Shown here in pieces: positions 1 through 9,660 of a DNA stretch of 64,000 bases. The notes beneath the pieces were generated by a model that saw nothing but the letters and a program-made list of their open reading frames with translations, searched no databases and was not told the DNA's origin. The stretch comes from Catenulispora sp. MAP5-51 (GTDB lineage Bacteria; Actinomycetota; Actinomycetes; Streptomycetales; Catenulisporaceae). Every line of letters starts with the position of its first letter. The first letter of the stretch is position 1. The stretch is taken from NCBI RefSeq assembly GCF_041261205.1, contig NZ_JBGCCH010000003.1, positions 186,001-250,000 of the forward strand, read 5' to 3'. The position numbers and the translations under genes were made by a program.

Positions 1-2
1 TC

Positions 3-1115
3 GACTGGTACTCCCAGGATCCGTCCTCGTCGAGCTGGAACTGGTACGTCGACGCGCCGCAGCGGAACATGCTTTGGAAGGCTCGCGATCGGGGCGTCAA
101 CCACTTCGAGCTGTTCTCCAACTCGCCGATGTGGTGGATGTGCTACAACCACAACCCCTCGGGTTCGGCGGACGGGACCTCGGACAACCTGCAGTCGTGG
201 AACTACCAGCAGCACGCCGTCTACCTCGCGACGATCGCCAAGTACGCGCATGACAACTGGGGCTTCCAGTTCACCTCCGTCGAGGCCTTCAACGAGCCGA
301 TCTCCGGCTGGTGGAAGGCCGACAGCAGTTCGCAGGAGGGCTGCCACTTCGACGTCTCGACCCAGGCCGCCGTCATCAACTACCTGCGCGCCGAGCTGAA
401 CAGCCGCGGGCTGAACGGCGCCCTGGTCGCCTCCTCCGACGAGAACACCTACGACGAGGCCACCTCGACCTGGCAGGGGCTCGGCGGCACCGCGCAGGGC
501 AACGTCGGCAAGATCAACACCCACGGCTACCAGTACGGCGGCGGCCGCCGCGACCTGCTCTACGACGCCGCGAAGTCGGCCGGCAAGGTGCTCTGGAACT
601 CCGAGTACGGCGAGGGCGACGCCTCGGGCATGTCGCTGGCGAGCAACCTGAATCTGGACCTCACCTGGCTGCACCCGACCGCCTGGGTCTACTGGCAGGT
701 CCTCGACGGCGGCGGCTGGGGCGCCATCCAGTGCGACGAAGCCGCCGGCACCACCGGCGCGGTCAACCCCAAGTACTACGTCCTGGCCCAATTCACCCGG
801 CACATCCGCCCCGGCATGCGGATCATCGACAGCGGCGACCACAACTCGGTGGCCGCCTACGACCCGGTGAACCACAAGCTGGTGATCGTCTGCACCAACT
901 ACGGGACCGCACAGTGGATCAACTTCGACCTCTCGAAGTTCTCCACCGTCACCGGCTCCGGCGGGAACGGCCTGGTCGGCCGCTGGGCGACGCAGACCGC
1001 CGGCGGGGACGCGTACACGTACCACGCCGACACGTTCCTGCACGGCAAGTTGTTCTGGTCGTGGTTCACGACGGACACCGTGCAGTCGTTCGAGATCGAC
1101 GGGGTCTACCTGTAG
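3..1115 (+). CDS. GH30-family endo-beta-1,6-galactanase-like hydrolase, 5' end outside window
   Basis: C-terminal 370 residues of a secreted-type glycoside hydrolase; the frame is open back to base 3, so the start and any signal peptide lie upstream. The segment has the clan A pattern: an acid/base motif FNEP (Glu near base 293) and a nucleophile motif NSEYGEGD (Glu near base 601), followed by a C-terminal beta-sandwich portion. The aromatic-rich stretch MWWMCYNHNPSG and the order of motifs fit GH30 galactanases that cut beta-1,6-galactan. It converges with recQ, with 3 bp between the stops. With the alpha-galactosidase cluster downstream it suggests galactan or galactoside use. The family call is from motif recognition; the exact linkage specificity is inferred. 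Confidence 0.82.
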   Translation, partial: DWYSQDPSSSSWNWYVDAPQRNMLWKARDRGVNHFELFSNSPMWWMCYNHNPSGSADGTSDNLQSWNYQQHAVYLATIAKYAHDNWGFQFTSVEAFNEPISGWWKADSSSQEGCHFDVSTQAAVINYLRAELNSRGLNGALVASSDENTYDEATSTWQGLGGTAQGNVGKINTHGYQYGGGRRDLLYDAAKSAGKVLWNSEYGEGDASGMSLASNLNLDLTWLHPTAWVYWQVLDGGGWGAIQCDEAAGTTGAVNPKYYVLAQFTRHIRPGMRIIDSGDHNSVAAYDPVNHKLVIVCTNYGTAQWINFDLSKFSTVTGSGGNGLVGRWATQTAGGDAYTYHADTFLHGKLFWSWFTTDTVQSFEIDGVYL

Positions 1116-1118
1116 CGC

Positions 1119-3113
<1,995 letters not shown>

Positions 3114-3169
3114 GGGACGAGTCTACGGAGGTGGACGGCGACCGGGGCGGGAGGTTGCGAGTTTTGCGG

Positions 3170-4212
3170 CGCCCCCCTGACCTATGTGTGGGTGAGGTTC
3201 TCGTGTGGGTGCGGCTGGGGTGGGGCTTGCAGGCGTTTCTTGACGGCTTCGCGCATGGTTTACGGGATCCGCTGGTGGCGCGGGCCGACGGTGCCGCTGG
3301 TTTCGCGGGGCGGCGGTGGTGTGGGCAGGTGGTCGGGTCTACTGCGAAAAGCAAGGTCAAGGTCAAGGGCTTACAGGCGCCTCCGGCGGCGCCTGCGCGG
3401 CGAGCGGCCTCGCTCCGGGGATGGGGGGTCGCGCTGGCTGCCGGCGGTCGCTGCTTGTGGTTGCGTCTGTCCCGGATTCCCCGCCGCTTCGTCGCCTTAC
3501 GGAAGCAGACCGGTCCGGTGGTATCAAGTCGGATCGCAGAGCTGGTGGTCCAGTATCAGCGACTTGACACCACCGGCCCGGCCTGCTTGGCTTCGCCCGC
3601 CGAAGCGACGGGGAATCCGGGACAACCCCGGCCTGTGGTGTGGACGGGGTCCACTCGGTGAGGCACAGCGGCGGCCAGGCGGTGTGTGCGTGAGGTGCGG
3701 GAACCCTTCCCACAGGCGGGGTTGTCCCGGATTCCCCGTCGCTTCGGCGGTGCTTGCACAACCATCCCGGACTGGGCGGTGTCAAGCCGCCGATACTGGG
3801 CCACAGCAACAGTGATCCGGCTTGATACCGCCCAGGCCGGGATGGTTCCCTCCGGGCGACGAAGCGGCGGGGAATCCGGGACAAAGGCGACCACAAGCAG
3901 CGACCGGCAGCAGCCAGCGCAACCCCCACTCCCCGGAGCGAGGCCGCTCGCCGCGCAGGCGCCGCCGGAGGCGCTCTTGACTGTCGCCTTTGACTGTCGC
4001 TCTTGACCTTGACTGTCGCAGTTAGAGCCGACCACCTGCCCAGACCATCAGCAGCCAACGCAGCGCCGACCACCGCCCCAGCGACCGCGCCACCAACGGA
4101 TCCCGTAAACCATGCGCGAAGCCGTCAAGAAACGCCTGTGCCTGTCAACCCACGAACAAACCGCAACCAGCCACCCACACCCACACCCACATACAAGCCA
4201 GGGGCGCCAGTC
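3170..4212. repeat. Nested ~1.04-kb imperfect inverted repeat
   Basis: Nearly the whole recQ/secreted-protein intergenic gap is one imperfect palindrome centred near 3675-3684. Perfect arm pairs found by reading: 3242-3271 with 4097-4126 (30 nt), 3377-3420 with 3931-3974 (44 nt), 3468-3496 with 3855-3883 (29 nt), and 3600-3629 with 3718-3747 (30 nt). A block of TCCCGGATTCCCCG type therefore occurs four times in alternating orientation. Each arm is itself partly palindromic (GGTATCAAG ... CTTGACACC). There is no transposase, and none of the open frames in it resembles a protein. It could be an inverted duplication of a species-specific intergenic repeat or a non-autonomous mobile element. Confidence 0.92.
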
Positions 4213-4352
4213 TTGCCAGGTCCGAGGCCTTCGCGCGGCGGGGGCACGGGTCTGCCAAGGGTCGTATCAAGGGTATGCGAACCCCTTTCCCGCGATTACC
4301 CTCACGGTGACCGCACATCCCTGCCAAAGCACTGAGTTGGGAGCAATTCAGC

Positions 4353-5204
4353 ATGCGCGTGAACAGGAACGGGCGAATCGCCGCAGCCGCCGTCCTCATG
4401 GCCGCGGGCCTCGTCGGCGCCCCCGCGGGCGCCGGCCAGGCCTCCGCCGGCCCGCAGCACGTGGCCGGCTACACCGCGAACGTCAAAGCCGCAGCCGGCG
4501 AGAACATGCAGTACGGCGGCGGGCCGGTCCAGCTGCACCCGGTCGTGTACCTGGTGTTCTGGGGGTCACAGTGGAACAGTGACACCAACGGCATACCGGC
4601 CTACCTGACCAGCATGTTCAAGGGCCTCGGGGCGACCGGGGACAACTGGTCCACCATCACCTCGCAGTACACCAACTCCAGCGGTCAGGGACCGACCTTC
4701 AACGGCGCGGTGTTCGGCGGCATCTGGATGGACAACGCCAAGGCCGAGCCGACCAACCCCAGCGCCAACGCGGTGGCCAACGAGGGCAACCGGGGCGCGT
4801 CGCACTTCGGCGTCACCAACAACGGCAACGCGCAGATCGTCGTGCTCAGCGCGCACGGCACCCACCCCGACGGCTGGCCGAGCTCCGGCTTCTGCGCCTA
4901 CCACGACTACTCCGGCTCGGTCTCCTACACCAACATGCCCTACCAGCTCGACGCCCCGGCCGGCAGCCGCTGCCCGAACAACGCGCTCGGCGGCCACCTG
5001 GACGCCTTCAGCATCGTCGAGGGGCACGAGTACGCCGAGTCGATCAGCGACCCGCAGGCCGGCAACGGCTGGGTGGCGCCGAACGGCGAGGAGATCGGCG
5101 ACCAGTGCGAGAGCGGCTTCCAGAAGGTGACGCTGTCCACCGGGACGTTCGCGATGCAGCCGCTGTGGAGCAACAAGTCCAGCGCCTGCGTGATCCACAA
5201 CTGA
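4353..5204 (+). CDS. Secreted EXORDIUM/PHI-1-like protein with HEYAE motif
   Basis: A 283-residue exported protein. It has a Sec signal peptide (RNGR followed by an Ala-rich hydrophobic stretch ending near residue 32), then a domain with YGGGPVQLHPVVYLVFWG near the start. Later come SIVEGHEYAESISDP (about residue 228) and EIGDQCE (about 249). This order resembles plant phosphate-induced/EXORDIUM proteins, whose bacterial relatives are common in Streptomyces. The HExxE arrangement may bind metal, but protease activity is not shown. A GGGAG-type ribosome site lies about 9 nt before the ATG. The gene stands alone after the inverted repeat. Confidence 0.8.
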   Translation: MRVNRNGRIAAAAVLMAAGLVGAPAGAGQASAGPQHVAGYTANVKAAAGENMQYGGGPVQLHPVVYLVFWGSQWNSDTNGIPAYLTSMFKGLGATGDNWSTITSQYTNSSGQGPTFNGAVFGGIWMDNAKAEPTNPSANAVANEGNRGASHFGVTNNGNAQIVVLSAHGTHPDGWPSSGFCAYHDYSGSVSYTNMPYQLDAPAGSRCPNNALGGHLDAFSIVEGHEYAESISDPQAGNGWVAPNGEEIGDQCESGFQKVTLSTGTFAMQPLWSNKSSACVIHN

Positions 5205-5292
5205 GGAGGCGCGCTTTCGTCGCTCCACCGATCCCCCCGCCTCATCGAGTACCGTGAAACCCGGGGCGGCGGCGCCCCGATCACGTGCGTTC

Positions 5293-5315
5293 GGCGTCCC
5301 CGCAGCGGGGGCGCC
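5293..5315. terminator. Possible hairpin terminator
   Basis: A GGCGTCCCCG / CGGGGGCGCC stem with a 3-nt loop, followed by a short T-containing run, lies between the secreted protein gene and the LacI gene. It could end the upstream transcript, but could also be a leader structure of the lacI-type gene, which starts 41 bp later. Confidence 0.4.
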
Positions 5316-5356
5316 GTTCCTTCGTGGCGTTCCGCTGGCGGTAGGAGGCGACTTCC

Positions 5357-6376
5357 TTGAACGTGTCCCCCGATTCCCGGGTCAAACGCGCTGAGTCCCG
5401 GGTCAAGCGCGCGACGATCGAGGACGTGGCGAAGCTGGCCGGGGTGTCGCGGCAGACCGTGTCGCGGGCCGTCAACGACAAGGCGGAGATCGACGCCGAG
5501 ACCAAGCGGCGGGTGCTGGACGCCGCGCGCAGCCTGAACTACCGGCCGAGCCGGTTCGCCCGCGGCCTGATCCGGCAGGACACGACCACGCTCGGGCTGA
5601 TCATCTCCGACATCGGGAACCCGTTCTTCCCCGAGCTGGCCTCCGGCGTGCTGCGGGCCGCGCAGGCGCGGGACTGGCAGGTCGTGCTCTACGACACCGG
5701 CGAGGACCCCGAGCGGGAGGTGCTGGCGCTGTCGACGCTGGCCGACCAGGCCGACGTCGGCGCCGGGTTCCTCACCACGCCCGCGGTCTTCGCCCACGCG
5801 GTGAAGCTCGGCGTGCCCTTCGCCGTCCTGGATCCGGGATGGGACGCCGGGCACGCCCCGGGCGTCGGCATCGACATCGCGGCCGGCGTGCGCCTGGCCG
5901 TGGAGCACCTCGCCGGCGCCGGCCACCGCCGCGTCGGGATGATCGACGGCGCCGCCGACCCCCGCGACAAGCGCCGCACCAGCTTCCTGGCGATCGCGCG
6001 CGAACTCGGCCTGGACGTCTCCGAGGCCGACATCGAGACCGCGCCCCGCACCGTCGAAGGCGGTGCCGACGCGGTTCGCGCACTGCGGGCCCGCCGCCCC
6101 GATCTCACCGCCGCGTTCGCCTACAACGACGTCCTCGCCGTCGGCGCCGTGCGCGGCCTGAAGGCCGAGGGCCTGCGCGTCCCGGAGGACTTCGCCGTCG
6201 TCGGCTTCGACGGCCTCCCGCTCGGCGAACTGGTCGAGCCGCCGATCACCTCGGTGTACGTGGACATCCGGCGCATGGGCGAACTCGCCGTCGCCGCCGC
6301 GGCCGAACTGCTGGCCGGACGCACGCCGGAGCCGGTCGTGGTGCGTCCCGAGCTGCGGGTGCGCGGCTCGGCCTGA
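5357..6376 (+). CDS. LacI-family transcriptional regulator
   Basis: A 339-residue repressor with an N-terminal helix-turn-helix (residues 18-42, TIEDVAKLAGVSRQTVSRAV), the hinge LNYRPSRFARGL, and a periplasmic-binding-protein-like sugar-sensing domain to the C-terminus. A TTG start is chosen because an AGGAGG ribosome site (5343-5348) sits 8 nt upstream. An Arg/Lys-rich duplication (DSRVKRAESRVKRA) precedes the HTH. It stands directly before the sugar transport operon and probably controls it through the palindromes at 6461-6488, which match the GC-centred operators of this family. Confidence 0.94.
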   Translation: MNVSPDSRVKRAESRVKRATIEDVAKLAGVSRQTVSRAVNDKAEIDAETKRRVLDAARSLNYRPSRFARGLIRQDTTTLGLIISDIGNPFFPELASGVLRAAQARDWQVVLYDTGEDPEREVLALSTLADQADVGAGFLTTPAVFAHAVKLGVPFAVLDPGWDAGHAPGVGIDIAAGVRLAVEHLAGAGHRRVGMIDGAADPRDKRRTSFLAIARELGLDVSEADIETAPRTVEGGADAVRALRARRPDLTAAFAYNDVLAVGAVRGLKAEGLRVPEDFAVVGFDGLPLGELVEPPITSVYVDIRRMGELAVAAAAELLAGRTPEPVVVRPELRVRGSA

Positions 6377-6460
6377 GTCGGAGCCTGAGTTAGAGCCGGC
6401 CGAAACAAACCAGTAACAGGTCTTGACGAGACCGTGTGACCTGTCCCACTCTTACCTCCG

Positions 6461-6488
6461 TGAGCGCTCCCGTGAGCGCTCACGGGAG
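6461..6488. promoter_or_regulatory. LacI-type operator (22-bp perfect palindrome plus adjacent half copy)
   Basis: Bases 6467-6488 form a perfect 22-bp palindrome with core GTGAGCGCTCAC (6472-6483). The overlapping TGAGCGCTCC (6461-6470) repeats the AGCGCT core 11 bp upstream. AGCGCT-centred palindromes are the usual targets of actinobacterial LacI sugar repressors. The site lies between the regulator and the binding-protein gene, 30 bp before its ATG and downstream of a TTGACG (6423-6428) that may be the -35 element. Binding by the adjacent LacI protein is inferred from position. Confidence 0.8.
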
Positions 6489-6517
6489 CACATCCCCCAA
6501 GCCCCGGGAGGCAGTGG

Positions 6518-7843
6518 ATGTTCATACGTCGACACCTGGTACCGACTTCGGCCAAGGCTCTGGTCGCGCTCATAGCCGGCGCCGCTCTGGCCCTTTCCGC
6601 GTGTTCCGCCGCCGGCGGCGACTCGGCCACCAGCTCCGGCGGTGGCGGCGGCGACAACACCATCACGTTCCTGACGTTCGAGACGCCCAACCTCACCCCG
6701 GCCTACTGGGACGCGGCCATCAAGCGCGTCACCGACCAGTACCCGGGCATGAAGGTCAAGCGCCTGGTGTCCCCGACCGCCGACCGGACCAGCTACGCCA
6801 AGCAGCTCAAGGCCTCCGGCCAGTTCCCCGACGTGATGATCGCGGTCACCCCGACCGGCTTCGCCCAGGCCGGCGACCTGTACGCCTGGCAGCCGACCGA
6901 GCTGACCAACTTCGAGGTGCCCGACGGCGGCGCCATCGGCGGCAAGGTCTATCAGCTCCCTGCGAACACCCAGACCATCCCGATGGTCTACTACCGCAAG
7001 TCGATGTTCGCCAAGGCCGGCATCACCGGCACGCCGACCACCTACCAGCAGCTGCTCGACGACTCGGCCAAGCTCAAGACCGCGGGCCTGCTGCCCTTCC
7101 AGGTCGGCGGCGGCTCCGACGCCTTCGCCGCGGTGCTGCCGCTGTCGGCCACCGTCGCCACCCAGGTGTACCGCCAGGACCCGAACTGGCTGGTCGAGCG
7201 GCACACCGACAAGGTGAAGTTCTCCGACCCGGACTTCGTCGACGCCCTGCAGCGGGTCGGCGACCTGGCCGCCAAGGGCTACATCGACCGCTCCGGCCTG
7301 TCGCGCAACTACGCCGACAGCCAGAAGGCGTTCCTGGACGGCAGCGGCGCCATGTACCCGATGGGCGTCTGGTTCGCCTCGGCCGCCGACGCCAGCCCGA
7401 TCAAGGACGACATCGGCGTGTTCGCCTGGCCCACCGACGACGGCAAGCTCGTCATGCCCGCCTACACCGGCGGCGGCCTGGAGGTCAGCGCGCACGCCAA
7501 GAACCTGGACCTGGCCAAGAAGTTCGCGCTGGCCTTCCAGCTGGACAAGACGAACCTGGACAACAACGTGCTCAGCGATGCGCTCTTCCCGGCCATCAAG
7601 GGCTACACCCCGCCGGCCACGACCGGCCCGGTGTTCAAGGAGTCCTACCAGCTGTACCAGCAGGCGCAGACGCAGGGCACGGTCGTGAAGGCCTTCAGCT
7701 GGGAGGCCGGCGACGACGCGCTGCTGCCGGGGATGGTCGACGTGGTCTACGGCGCGGTCGAGGACGTGATGCTCGGCAAGAAGTCGGCCAAGGACGCCGC
7801 GTCCTATCTGGACTCCGAATGGGCCAAGCAGGCATCCAGCTGA
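6518..7843 (+). CDS. ABC transporter sugar-binding lipoprotein
   Basis: A 441-residue extracellular solute-binding protein (family 1 type). It has a lipoprotein signal peptide with the LSAC lipobox (Cys29), a Ser/Gly linker, then the two-lobed binding fold starting NTITFLTFETPN. A GGAGG ribosome site lies 5 nt before the ATG. It should deliver an oligosaccharide to the two permeases encoded later in the same cluster. It is first after the LacI operator and therefore the likely head gene of the operon. The ligand cannot be read from sequence; the neighbouring GH36 and GH95-like genes favour galactose- or fucose-containing oligosaccharides. Confidence 0.93.
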   Translation: MFIRRHLVPTSAKALVALIAGAALALSACSAAGGDSATSSGGGGGDNTITFLTFETPNLTPAYWDAAIKRVTDQYPGMKVKRLVSPTADRTSYAKQLKASGQFPDVMIAVTPTGFAQAGDLYAWQPTELTNFEVPDGGAIGGKVYQLPANTQTIPMVYYRKSMFAKAGITGTPTTYQQLLDDSAKLKTAGLLPFQVGGGSDAFAAVLPLSATVATQVYRQDPNWLVERHTDKVKFSDPDFVDALQRVGDLAAKGYIDRSGLSRNYADSQKAFLDGSGAMYPMGVWFASAADASPIKDDIGVFAWPTDDGKLVMPAYTGGGLEVSAHAKNLDLAKKFALAFQLDKTNLDNNVLSDALFPAIKGYTPPATTGPVFKESYQLYQQAQTQGTVVKAFSWEAGDDALLPGMVDVVYGAVEDVMLGKKSAKDAASYLDSEWAKQASS

Positions 7844-7856
7844 GAGGGCGACGGCT

Positions 7857-8585
7857 ATGCGGATCCTCGTGTTCAACGAGAACCACCACGAACTCACCCG
7901 CCCCGAGATCGCCGAACGTTATCCGCTCGGCATCCACGGCACCGTCGCCGCGGCCCTGGCCGAGCGCCTCGGCCCGGCCGCGGACATCACCACCGCGACC
8001 CAGGACCAGCCCGGCTACGGCCTGACCGTGGCGGCCGTGGAGGACACCGACGTCCTCGTCTGGTGGAGCCATCTGCTGCACGCCGAGATGGACGACGCCA
8101 CCATCGCCCGGATCCGCCGCCGCGTCCTGGACGGCATGGGGCTGGTGGTCCTGCACTCCGGCGCCGGCTCCAAGCTGTTCACCTCCCTGCTGGGCACCAG
8201 CGCGGACCGCCGCTGGCGGCACGGCGACGACCGGCACCTGGTGTGGACCGTCAAGCCCGGCCACCCGGTCGCCGCCGGCATCCCGCAGCCGCTGGTGATC
8301 CCGCACGACGAGATGTACGGCGAGCCCTTCGACGTCCCGGACCCGGACGAGCTCGTGTTCGTGTCCTCGTTCACCGGCGGCGAGGTGTTCCGCAGTGGCC
8401 TGTGTTACACGCGCGGCGCCGGCCGGATCTTCTACTTCGGCGCCGGGGACCAGGAGTGCCCGGTGTACCACCAGAAGGAGGTGCAGGACGTGATCGCCAA
8501 CGCCGTGCGCTGGGCCGCTCCGACCGGCCCGATCATCAAGCGGTTCGTGGACGAGCAGTCGCCGGTCGGGTGGTGGGACCGATGA
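7857..8585 (+). CDS. ThuA-like domain protein
   Basis: A 242-residue protein of the ThuA/trehalose-utilisation fold (class I amidotransferase-like). It opens with MRILVFNENHHE and contains VLVWWSHLLH (about residue 62), VVLHSGAGSK (about 97) and GRIFYFGAGDQECPVYH (about 188). ThuA proteins usually sit beside Gfo/Idh/MocA dehydrogenases in carbohydrate operons, as here, and act in keto-sugar metabolism; their exact chemistry is poorly defined. It starts 13 bp after the binding-protein stop with a GAGAGGG ribosome site, and its TGA overlaps the next ATG (ATGA). Confidence 0.88.
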   Translation: MRILVFNENHHELTRPEIAERYPLGIHGTVAAALAERLGPAADITTATQDQPGYGLTVAAVEDTDVLVWWSHLLHAEMDDATIARIRRRVLDGMGLVVLHSGAGSKLFTSLLGTSADRRWRHGDDRHLVWTVKPGHPVAAGIPQPLVIPHDEMYGEPFDVPDPDELVFVSSFTGGEVFRSGLCYTRGAGRIFYFGAGDQECPVYHQKEVQDVIANAVRWAAPTGPIIKRFVDEQSPVGWWDR

Positions 8586-9631
8586 GCGGATTCGCCGCGG
8601 TCACCACGCCGGGACCGCTGCGCGCGGTCATCGTCGGCGCCGGGTTCATGGGCCGCAACTGGGCCCGCGAGATCGCCCGGCAGCCCGACACCGAGTTGGT
8701 CGGCTGGGTGGACCTGGACGAGGCCGCGCTGCGGGAGGCGGTGAAAATGGCCGGACCCGACGCGCCGGAGGGCGTCGTGATCGGCACCGACCTGGCCGCG
8801 CTCCTGGCCGACCTCACTCCGGACATCGTGTTCAACAGCTCCCCGCCGGCCGCGCATCGCACCGTGACCACATCAGCTCTCGAACTAGGCTGCGCGGTCT
8901 TGTCGGAGAAGCCGATGGCCATGACCCTGGCCGAGGCCCGCGACCTGGTCGCGGTCGCCGAACGGACCGGCCGGCTGCTCGCCGTCACCCAGGACCGGCG
9001 CCAGCTGGCGGGCACCCGCGCCCTGAAGGACGCGGCCCGCCGCCTGGCCCCGCTCACCCGCCTGGAGATCGACTTCCGCCTCCCGCACCGCGCCGGGCCC
9101 TACGTCCACCTCTGGGACGAGCCGCTGCTGCGCGAGATGGCGATCCACCTGTTCGACGCGGCGCGCGCGGTCACCGGCGCCGACGCGCGGTCGGTGTTCT
9201 GCACCGCCTACCGCACCCCGTGGTCCTGGTACCCCGGCAACGACTCGGCCGAGGCCCTGTTCCAGATGGACGACGGCCTGCACTTCGCCTTCACCGGCTG
9301 CTGGACCGCGCGCTCGGACTTCACGTCCTGGACCGGCCGCTGGTACCTGGAGGGCGCCGGCGGCTCGGCCACCTGGGACGGCGTCGCCGCGCCGGTGCTG
9401 ACCCCGGCGCGCGAGGAGGGGCAGCCCGAGCCGGCGTCCGAGACTTTGCCGGTCGAACCACAGTCCCCTGAGTTCCCCGGCCTGGCCGAGGTGCTCGCCG
9501 GATTCGTCCGCGCCCTGCGCACCGGCGAGGCGCCGGACGGCGAGTGCCACGACAACCTTCGCAGCCTGGCCATGGTCGAGGCCGCCGTCGCCTCGTCGCA
9601 GTACGCCCAACCGGTCGTCGTCGAGAACTGA
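8582..9631 (+). CDS. Gfo/Idh/MocA-family oxidoreductase
   Basis: A 349-residue NAD(P)-dependent sugar dehydrogenase-type enzyme. It has an N-terminal Rossmann fold with GAGFMG (residues 20-25) and the family motif SEKPMA near residue 104, then the alpha/beta substrate domain with HLWDEPLLREMAIHLFD. The ATG overlaps the ThuA stop, showing translational coupling. An upstream in-frame extension was rejected because it would overlay the whole thuA-like gene. It is likely paired with ThuA for oxidation or epimerisation of a sugar released by the operon's hydrolases; substrate unknown. Confidence 0.92.
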   Translation: MSGFAAVTTPGPLRAVIVGAGFMGRNWAREIARQPDTELVGWVDLDEAALREAVKMAGPDAPEGVVIGTDLAALLADLTPDIVFNSSPPAAHRTVTTSALELGCAVLSEKPMAMTLAEARDLVAVAERTGRLLAVTQDRRQLAGTRALKDAARRLAPLTRLEIDFRLPHRAGPYVHLWDEPLLREMAIHLFDAARAVTGADARSVFCTAYRTPWSWYPGNDSAEALFQMDDGLHFAFTGCWTARSDFTSWTGRWYLEGAGGSATWDGVAAPVLTPAREEGQPEPASETLPVEPQSPEFPGLAEVLAGFVRALRTGEAPDGECHDNLRSLAMVEAAVASSQYAQPVVVEN

Positions 9632-9660
9632 CACCCGTCGTCGAGAAGGGAGAACAGCTC

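Noticed and set aside
3170-4212. Reading the large palindrome as a CRISPR array or IS element
   Set aside because: Repeats alternate in orientation and are not evenly spaced by unique spacers; there is no transposase frame and no flanking target duplication.
3363-4335. Several overlapping frames within the inverted repeat
   Set aside because: They are translations of the palindromic DNA in both directions, mirror each other, and match no protein family.
8063-8581. Extension of the Gfo/Idh protein upstream of 8582
   Set aside because: It overlaps the ThuA-like gene in another frame; the Rossmann motif and ATGA overlap place the start at 8582.
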